Positions 33,461 to 42,086 of a stretch of DNA of 64,000 nt are shown piece by piece. The notes beneath the pieces were generated by a model that was not told where the DNA came from, did not search any database, and was given only the letters and a program-made list of their open reading frames with translations. Every line of letters starts with the position of its first letter. Position 1 is the stretch's first letter. A program made the position numbers and the translations under genes. This stretch comes from Treponema putidum. GTDB lineage: Bacteria; Spirochaetota; Spirochaetia; Treponematales; Treponemataceae. The stretch lies in assembly GCF_000755145.1 (NCBI RefSeq), contig NZ_CP009228.1, positions 553,826 through 617,825 of the forward strand. Direction: 5' to 3'.

Positions 33461-34045
33461 ATGGCAAAAAAAGCAAGCGAATCAAAAACTACAAAAAAGG
33501 CTAAGACACCGGCAAAAACCGCTGCAAAAAAAACGGCAAAGGCTCCGGCTAAAAAAACTATTTCCGCCTATAAACAGTCGACGGCCGAAAAAAAACTCGT
33601 TACCGAATTAGCGGAACTTACAAAGCAAATGGATGCTGAAGGCCTCTTATTTTTAATAGAACAGGCTCGCGTTCACTTATATAATATGCAGGTAGAAGCT
33701 CTCGAAGAAGACTTGCAGGCAATAGAAGAAAAAAGAGCCAAAACCGTCAGCGTAAAAAAAGCACAGCCTAAAAAAGATTTTAGGATTGAAAGAGCAAGCG
33801 ACGGTTCCGTGTACCACATAATAAGCGGCGGAAAATGGAAGCTGATCAATGCGGATGAACTTTTCAGTATTCTAAAAATCGTAAATGCAAAACTGGATGA
33901 CAATGAAATAAGGCTAAACCTTATTCACTGGTTTTTTAAAGAAAGGGGAGACTTTGTTTCCGATCTTGGACTTGCAGATACCCACGATCCTCGATGGCTG
34001 GAGCTTATAAAACTTTTAAAAACAAATTTTAAGATAAAGATATAA
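33461..34045 (+). CDS. Conserved hypothetical protein with histone H1-like Lys/Ala-rich N-terminus
   Basis: 194 aa. Residues 1-40 are a basic, Ala/Pro/Lys-rich tail (PAKTAAKKTAKAPAKK) like bacterial H1-type proteins, suggesting nucleic-acid binding. The remainder is a folded domain of unknown type with helical (LLFLIEQARVHLYNMQVEAL) and mixed segments. ATG 33461 is chosen because GGAGG lies 5 bases before it. It follows parB by 23 bp and overlaps the next gene as TAATG, so it belongs to the parAB operon. Confidence 0.8.
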   Translation: MAKKASESKTTKKAKTPAKTAAKKTAKAPAKKTISAYKQSTAEKKLVTELAELTKQMDAEGLLFLIEQARVHLYNMQVEALEEDLQAIEEKRAKTVSVKKAQPKKDFRIERASDGSVYHIISGGKWKLINADELFSILKIVNAKLDDNEIRLNLIHWFFKERGDFVSDLGLADTHDPRWLELIKLLKTNFKIKI

Positions 34046-34821
34046 TGAGCCCTCAATTTAAAAACCTAAAAAAAACACTTGATGCTCTTGTAGTAAAATA
34101 CGAAAAACCGGCCTTTATACCTGCCGATCCTATAAGTATTCCGCACCGTTTTTCTAAAAAAGAAGACATAGAAATTTCAGGCTTTTTTGTTTCTATTTTT
34201 GCATGGGGAAATAGAACCGCCATCTTAAAAAGTGCGGATAAACTGATGGCTCTCTTACAAAATCAGCCTCACGCATTTTTAACTCAAAGCACACCGGCTC
34301 AACTAAAAATAATAAACACTTTTTATCACCGCACACTAAACGGAGAAGACAGTCTCGCCATAGCAAAGGCTATAAGACGCATTTATTTATCGGGTTCGAA
34401 TTTTGAAGAATTATTTAAAACTAAAAATCAGGATGAGCCTTTGATAATCAGGATGAGCCGATTTAGAAAAGAATTTATCAAAAACATGGATCCGCATAAT
34501 ACAAAGCATATAGCCGATATGGAAGGCGGTTCTGCAGCAAAAAGACTGAACATGTTTTTACGCTGGATGGTAAGGTCTAAGGATAAGGGGGTCGATTTCG
34601 GTTTATGGAAAAGCGTTAAACCGTCTGAGCTCTATCTCCCTTTGGATGTTCACTGTGCCCGAAGAGGAAGAGCTCTAGGCCTTTTAACCCGCAAACAAAA
34701 CGATCGCAAAGCCGTAGAAGAAATAACGGAACGCCTTAAAGAATTTTGTCCCGACGATCCTGCAAAATACGACTTTGCTCTTTTTGCCCCCGAAGTCGAA
34801 AAGGCCTTAGCAGAAAGATAA
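34045..34821 (+). CDS. TIGR02757/DUF2400 family protein
   Basis: 258 aa. ISIPHRFSKKEDIEISGFFV, SIFAWGNRTAI and RLNMFLRWMVRSKD are hallmarks of this family of unknown function, which is found in spirochaetes and Bacteroidetes and shows distant similarity to DNA-glycosylase-type helical proteins. Its start codon overlaps the upstream stop (TAATG), implying coupling. It ends convergently 5 bp from a nucleotidyltransferase gene. Confidence 0.85.
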   Translation: MSPQFKNLKKTLDALVVKYEKPAFIPADPISIPHRFSKKEDIEISGFFVSIFAWGNRTAILKSADKLMALLQNQPHAFLTQSTPAQLKIINTFYHRTLNGEDSLAIAKAIRRIYLSGSNFEELFKTKNQDEPLIIRMSRFRKEFIKNMDPHNTKHIADMEGGSAAKRLNMFLRWMVRSKDKGVDFGLWKSVKPSELYLPLDVHCARRGRALGLLTRKQNDRKAVEEITERLKEFCPDDPAKYDFALFAPEVEKALAER

Positions 34822-34826
34822 GAGTT

Positions 34827-35744
34827 TTATCTCCACAGGAATTCGGGATAGTAGCCTTCTTTTACCTTATTTTCAAGCTCTTTTTTAACAATTTCTCTGT
34901 CTTCGGGATAGGTCATTCCGAACCATCTTTCGGTGGTAGTATAAACCTTAACCTTTCCTAAACCCTTTTTCATCATTGCCCCGACACCTTCAGGCAAAAG
35001 ACATTCGGCTTTTTCGCTTTCTGCATATTTATGGATAAAGTCTTTAAAATACTCATTCATAAAATCGAAAATTTTAGGAGAGAAGCCGAATAGGTTCATC
35101 GAGACGGTTTCCTTACCTGAAAATTCAATGTTCTTTCCCTCATGTTCGGAAATAATCTTTTCGACTGAACCTTCTTTTTTGTATGCAATATCCTTGTGTT
35201 CGGTTATTCCGATAAGGTAACCGTTTCCTACTTGGCAGACACCTCTCGAAACTGAACCGGATCGGCTCAATGTTTTATCCAAGATATAACCGACCATAGC
35301 GTGTTCCGTAGAATCGTTCGTTAGGGTTGAAAGATGGGTTGCTATCGTTTTATAAGCGGAGCGGCCGTAGTAGTCATCGGCATTTATAACGGCAAAGGGT
35401 TCATTTATCTTTAACTCCGCAGACAAAATAGCATGAGCTGTTCCCCAAGGTTTTTTCCGGTTAACAGCCCTTTTTATCTGCTCATCGGTTAAAAAACCGT
35501 CCATAGATTGGAATACATAATCGGCATTACAATTGCGTGCAATCCTATTAAAAAAACGCTCTCTAAAATCGTTTTCAATATCTTCCCTAATTATAAAGAC
35601 AACCTTTCCAAAGCCGTTATTCATAGCGTCATAAACGGCATAGTCCAATAAGGTTTCATCATGCCTGCCGACAGCAGCTATTTGTTTTACTCCTCCATAT
35701 CGGCTGCCCATTCCGGCAGCCAGAACCAAAAGAGTTGGTTTCAT
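34827..35744 (-). CDS. Nucleotidyltransferase family protein (sugar-phosphate NTP transferase-like)
   Basis: 305 aa. The N-terminal signature LVLAAGMGSRYGGVKQ and the metal-binding FAVINADDYYG place it in the GT-A fold NTP transferases that make NDP-sugars or related activated head groups. The exact substrate is unknown. ATG 35744 (MKPTLLVLAAG) follows AGGAGG; the longer frame adds 13 residues without support. It is a single gene divergent from fabH. Confidence 0.88.
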   Translation of the reverse strand: MKPTLLVLAAGMGSRYGGVKQIAAVGRHDETLLDYAVYDAMNNGFGKVVFIIREDIENDFRERFFNRIARNCNADYVFQSMDGFLTDEQIKRAVNRKKPWGTAHAILSAELKINEPFAVINADDYYGRSAYKTIATHLSTLTNDSTEHAMVGYILDKTLSRSGSVSRGVCQVGNGYLIGITEHKDIAYKKEGSVEKIISEHEGKNIEFSGKETVSMNLFGFSPKIFDFMNEYFKDFIHKYAESEKAECLLPEGVGAMMKKGLGKVKVYTTTERWFGMTYPEDREIVKKELENKVKEGYYPEFLWR

Positions 35745-35845
35745 AAATAAACCTCCTAGAAATAAAGTTAGGTTAAAATCCAACCTAAGCCATCATATCA
35801 CATAATCGGAATAAATAAAAGACATTCTCAAATTTTCCCCAAAGG

Positions 35846-35875
35846 TTGACATTATTATCAAAAAAATACTAAAAT
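35846..35875 (+). promoter_or_regulatory. Promoter of the fab operon
   Basis: Consensus TTGACA (35846-35851), 18-bp spacer, TAAAAT (35870-35875), 30 bp before the fabH ATG. Confidence 0.7.
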
Positions 35876-35905
35876 AGCCTCCATAAAATTATAAGCGAGA
35901 AAACT

Positions 35906-36841
35906 ATGGCTATTATAATAAAAACAACGGGGAAGGCTATCCCAAAAAGGATAATGCACAACAGCGATTTTCCCGCTTCCTTAGATACTTCTGATGAATG
36001 GATCAGAAGCCACACAGGGATAGGAAGCCGCTACATAGCTTCCCAAGAAGACACAAGTGCATCCCTCGGTGCCGAGGCCTGTAAGCAGGTCTTGGCAAAT
36101 GAAAATCTAAATCCTCAGGATATAGACTTAATTATCTGTGCCACAGCCACGTCAGAATACCAAGGCTTTCCGTCGAATGCCTGTCTTATCCAAAAAGAAC
36201 TTGGTGCAAAAAATGCGGCATGTTTTGACCTGTCGGCAGCATGTTCAGGCTTTTTATACGCAATAGATACGGCAGCAGCCCTCATGGAAAGGCACGGCCG
36301 GCGTTATGCCCTTGTCTGCGGCACCGAGGTTTTAAGCAAAATAATCGATTGGCAAGACCGTTCTACCTGCGTACTATTCGGAGACGGGGCCGGGGCAGCC
36401 CTCCTTGAAAACACCTTTGATAATTCAAAGAGGGGCATAGGCTCGGTAATTTTAGGTTCTGACGGAACAGGTTATGAAGCTCTTTATATGGCAGACCATC
36501 TAAAAATGAATGGAAGAACCGTCTACAATTTTGCAGTCGGCGTTATAACCGAAACCGTAAAAAGCCTTCTTCAAAAAGAAAACATCAATATGGAAGATGT
36601 AGACTTGGTTGTATGCCACCAAGCCAATAAACGCATTTTAGAAGCCGCCGCAAAAAGACTTAACACCGATATGAGCAAATTCGCATGTAATATGGAAAAC
36701 TACGGAAACACTTCGGCCGCCTCCATTCCGATAACCCTCGATGATTTGAGGCTTCAAGGAAAATTGACTGAAGGAACAACAATAATTACGGCAGGCTTTG
36801 GGGCCGGGCTCACATGGGGCGGTGCCGTAATAAGATTTTAG
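35906..36841 (+). CDS. fabH: 3-oxoacyl-ACP synthase III (KAS III) FabH
   Basis: Initiates fatty-acid synthesis by condensing acetyl-CoA with malonyl-ACP, 311 aa. The catalytic triad is visible: Cys in LSAACSGFLYAID, His in VVCHQANKRI and Asn in NYGNTSAASIP. It is first in the cluster and 13 bp upstream of fabD. Confidence 0.95.
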   Translation: MAIIIKTTGKAIPKRIMHNSDFPASLDTSDEWIRSHTGIGSRYIASQEDTSASLGAEACKQVLANENLNPQDIDLIICATATSEYQGFPSNACLIQKELGAKNAACFDLSAACSGFLYAIDTAAALMERHGRRYALVCGTEVLSKIIDWQDRSTCVLFGDGAGAALLENTFDNSKRGIGSVILGSDGTGYEALYMADHLKMNGRTVYNFAVGVITETVKSLLQKENINMEDVDLVVCHQANKRILEAAAKRLNTDMSKFACNMENYGNTSAASIPITLDDLRLQGKLTEGTTIITAGFGAGLTWGGAVIRF

Positions 36842-36854
36842 TAAAGAGAGGACT

Positions 36855-37832
36855 ATGATGAACAGTATATTTTTATTTTCGGGGCAGGGAGCCCAATTTA
36901 AGGGTATGGCTCAAGATATTGTTGATGAATACGGAGCTGCAAAGGACCTAATCAAAAAAATCAGCGATATAACCGGAGAGGATATCGATACCCTTTTACG
37001 GCACACCGAAAACGAAGAGCTTTCAAGGAGCGATAAGAGCCAGTTGGCTATAATTGCGGTTGAGACGGCTATTCTTGCCGTTTTAAAAGAAAAAGGAATA
37101 AACCCATCAGCCGTTGCAGGTTTCAGTCTGGGTGAGTTTTCAGCCCTCTATGCTTCCGGTATTTTAAGCTTTGAAGATATGATACGCATCGTACAAAAAC
37201 GAGGGGCTATTATGCAGGCAGCCTGCGATAAGATTGCAGCAAAGGCAACGGAGGGCTCCGGTGCCCTGGGTATGTCGGCTATTTTAAAACTTGAGCCCGA
37301 AAAGGTTCTGGAGCTATTAAAGCCCCATTCCGATCCCAAAAGCGGAATAGTTTTTGCCGCCAATATGAATAGTCCCGTTCAAACCGTTATTTCGGGAACG
37401 GCTGAGGGCTTAAGCCTTGCAGAAGACTTGTGCAAGGAAGCCGGAGCAAAAAGGTGTGTCCGCCTTGCGGTTGCAGGCCCCTTCCACTCACCCCTAATGG
37501 AAGAAGCGGCAAAAGAATTTGAAGAGGTCTTAAAAAGCTTCGACTTTAAAGCCCCTCAAATCCCTGTATTTTCAAACGTTACGGGCAAGCAAGTAAAATC
37601 GGGAGAAGAAGCAAAAGCAAACGCAGTCCTTCACCTTACTCATCCCGTCCTATGGACGAGCGAAGAAAGGGAAATCGCTTCTTTAAGCGGAAGCTTAAAA
37701 CCCTGCCGCCTCTTGGAAGTAGGCCCGGGAAACACCCTGTGCAATCTTTGGAGAGACAGCGGTTTTGCATCGGATGAACTCGCATGTTCACCGACAGGAA
37801 CTTTGGAACAGCTAAATAAGATTATCGAATAG
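36855..37832 (+). CDS. fabD: Malonyl-CoA:ACP transacylase FabD
   Basis: Loads malonyl groups on ACP, 325 aa. It has the oxyanion GQGAQFKGM, the nucleophile elbow GFSLGEFSAL with the active-site Ser, and AGPFHSPLM with the catalytic His. Two adjacent ATGs are possible starts. It is followed by a toxin-antitoxin pair rather than directly by fabG. Confidence 0.95.
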   Translation: MMNSIFLFSGQGAQFKGMAQDIVDEYGAAKDLIKKISDITGEDIDTLLRHTENEELSRSDKSQLAIIAVETAILAVLKEKGINPSAVAGFSLGEFSALYASGILSFEDMIRIVQKRGAIMQAACDKIAAKATEGSGALGMSAILKLEPEKVLELLKPHSDPKSGIVFAANMNSPVQTVISGTAEGLSLAEDLCKEAGAKRCVRLAVAGPFHSPLMEEAAKEFEEVLKSFDFKAPQIPVFSNVTGKQVKSGEEAKANAVLHLTHPVLWTSEEREIASLSGSLKPCRLLEVGPGNTLCNLWRDSGFASDELACSPTGTLEQLNKIIE

Positions 37833-37888
37833 AAACGGAATATGCGGTTTATAAACAAACAGCTTGAAAAAATTTAAAGGAGATGTCT

Positions 37889-38104
37889 ATGTCGGAACTT
37901 GCTTTTGAACAACTTTCAGCACAAGTTGATATGCTTTCCTATACGGAAAGAATTAGGCTGCTTGATAAAATAGTTAAGACTTTACACAAACCTGTAAAAA
38001 CTCATAAAAGGGAAGATTCAGACTTTAACGCTGCCTTTGGATTATGGAAGGACAGAAACATTTCAGTTGAAGAGATAAGAAATAAGGCATGGGGACGTTC
38101 TTAA
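37889..38104 (+). CDS. VapB-like antitoxin
   Basis: 71 aa, small and charged, directly upstream of and overlapping (TAATG) a PIN-domain toxin gene. The N-terminal helical part (LSYTERIRLLDKIVKTLHK) resembles addiction-module antitoxins, and the C-terminal segment would wrap the toxin. ATG 37889 gives a 6-base spacing to AAAGGAG; an ATG at 37883 is too close. It is inserted between fabD and fabG. Confidence 0.75.
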   Translation: MSELAFEQLSAQVDMLSYTERIRLLDKIVKTLHKPVKTHKREDSDFNAAFGLWKDRNISVEEIRNKAWGRS

Positions 38105-38475
38105 TGCTTTACCTTTGTGATACTTGTATTCTGATAGACTACCTTCGAGGGAAACTTGAGGCTCAGCAAAAACTTCAACAAGACAGAGAGCAAGGTTTGG
38201 GGATGTCTTCCGTTACTTATATGGAGTTAATGGTTGGGGCTTTGAACAAGCGTGAAGCCGGTATTATAAAAAAGGCTTTTTCGGATTTTGAGATTGTGGA
38301 AATTTCTGAAACAATTTCTATAAAGGCAAAGCACCTGATTGAAAAGTATACTAAAAGTCATGGACTTTTGATTCCTGATGCTTTGATTGCCTCTACGGCA
38401 TTAGAGTTGGGATTGCCGTTGTATACTACAAATATCAAAGACTTTCGGTTTATTACCGATTTAATTTTGGCATAG
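38104..38475 (+). CDS. vapC: PIN-domain ribonuclease toxin, VapC family
   Basis: 123 aa. PIN acidic residues are seen in LCDTCILIDYLRG, SVTYMELMVG, IPDALIASTAL and NIKDFRF, so the Mg2+-dependent RNase site is complete. VapC toxins usually cut tRNA or rRNA. The start overlaps the antitoxin stop. The pair's position within the fatty-acid operon may stabilise that locus, and reading through it would tie toxin expression to fab transcription. Confidence 0.88.
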   Translation: MLYLCDTCILIDYLRGKLEAQQKLQQDREQGLGMSSVTYMELMVGALNKREAGIIKKAFSDFEIVEISETISIKAKHLIEKYTKSHGLLIPDALIASTALELGLPLYTTNIKDFRFITDLILA

Positions 38476-38564
38476 ATTAAAATGTAAAACGATTTTATCT
38501 ATAGAGTTTTGTGAGAAAGAATTTTTTGCTAAAGCACAAAACATCGTAATTAATGGAGGTATGA

Positions 38565-39308
38565 ATGTTATTAAAAGGAAAAAAGGCATTGGTAACAGGC
38601 TCTTCGAGAGGAATCGGAAAAGAGGTTGTTAGAAGATTCATTGAAGAGGGAGCCGAAGTTTGGGGCTTATGTACAAAACCTTCTGCAAGCAAGGCGGAAA
38701 TGGAGGCTTTTGCAAAAGAAAAAGGAAGCGTATTTCATGAAATATACGCCGACTGTGGCAATGTGGAAGGCCTTACCGAAACGGTAAAAAAAGCCCTCGA
38801 AGAATCGGGCGGCTTTGATGTACTTGTAAACAACGCAGGTATTACAAGAGACGGCCTTTCATTTAGGATGAAGCTTTCCGACTGGGAAGATGTTTTACGC
38901 GTAAACTTAACAGGCGTTTTTGTCGCCTCGCAAATTGTTTCTTCCGATATGATTAGAAAAAGAGCCGGATCGATTATCAATATGACAAGTATCGTAGGCC
39001 TTCACGGTCAAGGCGGACAGGTAAACTATTCCGCAAGCAAGGCAGGCCTCATAGGTTTTACAAAGAGCCTTGCAAAAGAAACGGCAGGAAGAGGAGTACG
39101 CGTAAACGCCATCGCCCCCGGCTATATTGAAACCGATATGACCGCCGCCGTAAACGAAGAAATGCGGAAGGCATGGGTCGAGGGAATCCCCTTAAAAAGA
39201 GCCGGACAGCCCCTAGACATAGCAAATGCCGCAGTCTTTTTGGCTTCGGACTTATCGCTTTATATAACCGCCCAAGTCCTAGGTGTCGACGGCGGACTGG
39301 GAGCATAG
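38565..39308 (+). CDS. fabG: 3-oxoacyl-ACP reductase FabG
   Basis: NADPH-dependent short-chain reductase of the elongation cycle, 247 aa. It has TGSSRGIGKEV (cofactor loop), NNAGITRDG, and the catalytic Ser-Tyr-Lys in NMTSIVGLHGQGGQVNYSASKAG. A GGAGG site precedes the ATG. A hairpin at 39316-39345 follows the stop. Confidence 0.95.
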   Translation: MLLKGKKALVTGSSRGIGKEVVRRFIEEGAEVWGLCTKPSASKAEMEAFAKEKGSVFHEIYADCGNVEGLTETVKKALEESGGFDVLVNNAGITRDGLSFRMKLSDWEDVLRVNLTGVFVASQIVSSDMIRKRAGSIINMTSIVGLHGQGGQVNYSASKAGLIGFTKSLAKETAGRGVRVNAIAPGYIETDMTAAVNEEMRKAWVEGIPLKRAGQPLDIANAAVFLASDLSLYITAQVLGVDGGLGA

Positions 39309-39315
39309 GCTATTT

Positions 39316-39345
39316 GCCGGTCTACCTGCATAAGGGTTGACCGGC
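39316..39345 (+). terminator. Hairpin after fabG, possible terminator
   Basis: GCCGGTC (39316-39322) pairs with GACCGGC (39339-39345), extended by a further 3 bp after one mismatch. No T-tract follows, so termination efficiency is doubtful. Confidence 0.4.
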
Positions 39346-39433
39346 TAAATAATGTTAAGCGGACTATGCCGCGGACGAGCTCGGTTTATAGAGTAATAGT
39401 ATAAAAATCAAAAATAGAGTATAATTAATTCAC

Positions 39434-41269
39434 ATGAATAACTTGAAAACAGCTTTTGCAAAAAAAGATATTCAAAATAGATTTAATATTTCTCTTGCCA
39501 CTGTAAACAATTGGATAAAAACCGGTGTAATTCCATCGCCTAAAGACGGATATTATACAAAAGATGTATATTCAGCCTTGATAACTTCTATTGAAACAAG
39601 TACAAATAGACTACAATCAAGAGCCAATCGCTCATATCAAAATTCTTCAGATCTTATATTTTTAGGAATCAAAGATAAAAAACGAAAAGAACTTCTTGTA
39701 AAACTTATTGAGGAGTTTGAAAACAGTAATCTCTCTATTCCGGAAGCAGTCGCTTGCCTAGGAAAACAAATTCTTATAAACAATAATTTATACGATAAAA
39801 ACTCAGAAATTTTTACAAAAATAAATAGTATTTATAACGGTAAAAATATTTTCCAAAATTTTCATATAGAAAATAAGAATGATGATATTTTAGGTGCTTT
39901 TTATCAATCAGTGCAAAGCATTGCCTGTAAATCAAAGGATGGTTCATTTTACACGCCTGCTGAACTTCTTACTTCAATCGAAATTCCATTGAAAGCAAAA
40001 GTGTTAGACCCTTGCTGCGGAAGCGGAAGCATTTTAATCAATACACTCACAAAGCAGCATAATCCATCAAATATTTTTGCCTTTGATATTGATGAAACCG
40101 CTCTGTTAATCTGTTATATCAATCTTGTTATATTTTTTGAAGATGCATTTATTTCTCCTCATATTGAACGGCATGATTTAATTTTTACGGATACAAATAA
40201 TTTGTTCAACCAGAATAAGGAAAAATATGATTTTATTGTTACAAATCCGCCGTGGGGAAGTAAACTCTCAAAAGAACAGAAAGATTTTTTGTTAAATACT
40301 TATCCGCTTTTAGATACAACAGAAGTTTTCAGCATCGCTTTATATAATTCGATGCAAAAATTATCTGAAAAAGGTGAATTAAATTTCTTCCTTCCTGAAT
40401 CCATATTAAATGTTTCAACTCATAAGAATATTCGAAAATTTTTATTAAACTCTGATCGAAATATAGATATTCTACCATTGGGAATAGCATTTAAAGGAGT
40501 CCAATCAGAATGTGTGCTTTTAAAGCTTTCTGAAATTGTAAAAGGTAGTATCAAAATTACTGTTAAAAAAGAAAAAACGAACAAACTCAATATAAATAAT
40601 ATTTCTGCACCGGATTATTTTATATCTTATAATATTTCTGAAAATGATGATAAAATTTTAAATAAGATTTATTCTGAATATTCCGTGAAACTTCCCACCA
40701 ATACGAAATTTGCTTTAGGTATTGTAACAGGAAATAATAAAAAATATGTTCACAAAATCAAAGGTAAAAATGAAGAAGCTGTGTTTCGAGGAAAAGATAT
40801 ATTACCGTATAAATTAAAATCACCGGAAACTTTTATAAGTTTTACTCCTGAGATATTTCAACAGGTTGCACCCGTAGAAATGTACCGTACTAAAAAAATT
40901 GTTTATAAATTTATTTCCGACAAAATTACCTGTGCATTGGATAAAAATAATTTAGTTTTAAACAGTGCCAATGTTATTATATCTAATAATTATCCCATGG
41001 AAATCTTAGTTTGTTTGTTCAACAGCCCAATCTATTCTTTTATCTATCAGAAAAAATTTAAATCAAAAAAAGTATTAAAACAACACTTTCAAGATTTTCC
41101 ATTACCTATATTAAACAATGATCTAATTAAATTATTTTATGATGTATATGCAGACATATTGGCAGGTATAAAGAAACAGGAACATGCCGATAAAATCATT
41201 TGTTCCTATTTTAAAATATCAGAGACCGAATACAATTACATTAAGGAGAGTGTTTATGGAAACACTTGA
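39434..41269 (+). CDS. Type II N6-adenine DNA methyltransferase with N-terminal HTH
   Basis: 611 aa. An N-terminal helix-turn-helix (FNISLATVNNWIKTG) precedes the methylase core. The SAM motif is VLDPCCGSGSIL and the catalytic motif NPPW (FIVTNPPWGS), typical of gamma-class TaqI-like adenine methylases. The C-terminal part (LPTNTKFALGIVTGNNKKY, then FQDFPLPIL) is the target-recognition region. A TATAAT at 39420-39425 lies 8 bases before the ATG with no ribosome site, so the mRNA may be leaderless. The sequence is AT-richer than the fab genes around it, consistent with transfer. Confidence 0.9.
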   Translation: MNNLKTAFAKKDIQNRFNISLATVNNWIKTGVIPSPKDGYYTKDVYSALITSIETSTNRLQSRANRSYQNSSDLIFLGIKDKKRKELLVKLIEEFENSNLSIPEAVACLGKQILINNNLYDKNSEIFTKINSIYNGKNIFQNFHIENKNDDILGAFYQSVQSIACKSKDGSFYTPAELLTSIEIPLKAKVLDPCCGSGSILINTLTKQHNPSNIFAFDIDETALLICYINLVIFFEDAFISPHIERHDLIFTDTNNLFNQNKEKYDFIVTNPPWGSKLSKEQKDFLLNTYPLLDTTEVFSIALYNSMQKLSEKGELNFFLPESILNVSTHKNIRKFLLNSDRNIDILPLGIAFKGVQSECVLLKLSEIVKGSIKITVKKEKTNKLNINNISAPDYFISYNISENDDKILNKIYSEYSVKLPTNTKFALGIVTGNNKKYVHKIKGKNEEAVFRGKDILPYKLKSPETFISFTPEIFQQVAPVEMYRTKKIVYKFISDKITCALDKNNLVLNSANVIISNNYPMEILVCLFNSPIYSFIYQKKFKSKKVLKQHFQDFPLPILNNDLIKLFYDVYADILAGIKKQEHADKIICSYFKISETEYNYIKESVYGNT

Positions 41270-42008
41270 AAATGAATTGGAACTCTTGATTTCAAAAGTC
41301 AAAAACGCTGATAATTTTTGCTCTGAAATTGAAAACATTCAAAATGTATATCCGTTCAATAAATACGAGTACATTATAACAAAACTCGTTGAAGAAAAGA
41401 TTCTTTCTTATGATGATTATCTTGAACTAAGAAATGATTACATCAATAGAAACTTATATCTATATGTTTTTGAAATTTCTGCACCTAGAGGTTTCGGAGA
41501 TACATGGGGATTTAGTCATTTACTTGCCGTAGAGCCTGAATTAAAACGGCCTTCAAAGAAAATTGATTTGACTTATAAAGGTCAGTATGATTTGTATTTA
41601 CCGTACATGGGTAAGAGTATAAAAATTGAAGTAAAAGGTTCTCGTGCTGTAGATAGAAATAGACCTAATGAGCCTTTGTATATGAAAGCACTTTCTTCTA
41701 ATTCGACAAAAGATTTTCTTATGAATTTTCAACAAGTAAAACCGACTTGTTGTGATGTCATGCTTTGGTTTGCTGTTTATAGAGATTGTGTTAAATATTG
41801 GGTTTTGAAAAATACAGATATATATGATTTGAATTTTTCACCCCAGCATAGAAATGCCGAAACTGCAACTAGAAAAGAAGATTACAAAAAAACCGATATT
41901 TACGAAGGACAAGTAATGATTACTCGTGAAAATATTGATTCTATACAGAAATTTCAAGTCGAAGGTCGAGCATTAAGACAAGCAATAATTGAAAAATATG
42001 AAGAATAA
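41256..42008 (+). CDS. Putative type II restriction endonuclease (PD-(D/E)XK)
   Basis: 250 aa, overlapping the methylase gene by 14 bp. The core GQYDLYLPYMGKSIKIEVKG carries the D...ExK metal site of restriction nucleases. ATG 41256 follows AAGGAGA and replaces a longer reading frame that would begin inside the methylase gene. Specificity cannot be predicted from sequence alone. Together with the methylase it forms a complete restriction-modification system placed between fabG and fabV. Confidence 0.8.
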   Translation: METLENELELLISKVKNADNFCSEIENIQNVYPFNKYEYIITKLVEEKILSYDDYLELRNDYINRNLYLYVFEISAPRGFGDTWGFSHLLAVEPELKRPSKKIDLTYKGQYDLYLPYMGKSIKIEVKGSRAVDRNRPNEPLYMKALSSNSTKDFLMNFQQVKPTCCDVMLWFAVYRDCVKYWVLKNTDIYDLNFSPQHRNAETATRKEDYKKTDIYEGQVMITRENIDSIQKFQVEGRALRQAIIEKYEE

Positions 42009-42032
42009 TCGATAATAGTAAATTCAAATAAT

Positions 42033-42062
42033 TGGCATATGATTTTTTTATAAAATATTATA
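42033..42062 (+). promoter_or_regulatory. Promoter of fabV
   Basis: TTGGCA (42033-42038), 18-bp spacer, TATTAT (42057-42062). It gives fabV independent transcription downstream of the restriction-modification genes. Confidence 0.55.
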
Positions 42063-42086
42063 TACTATGAGGAATGGAGGTATGAT

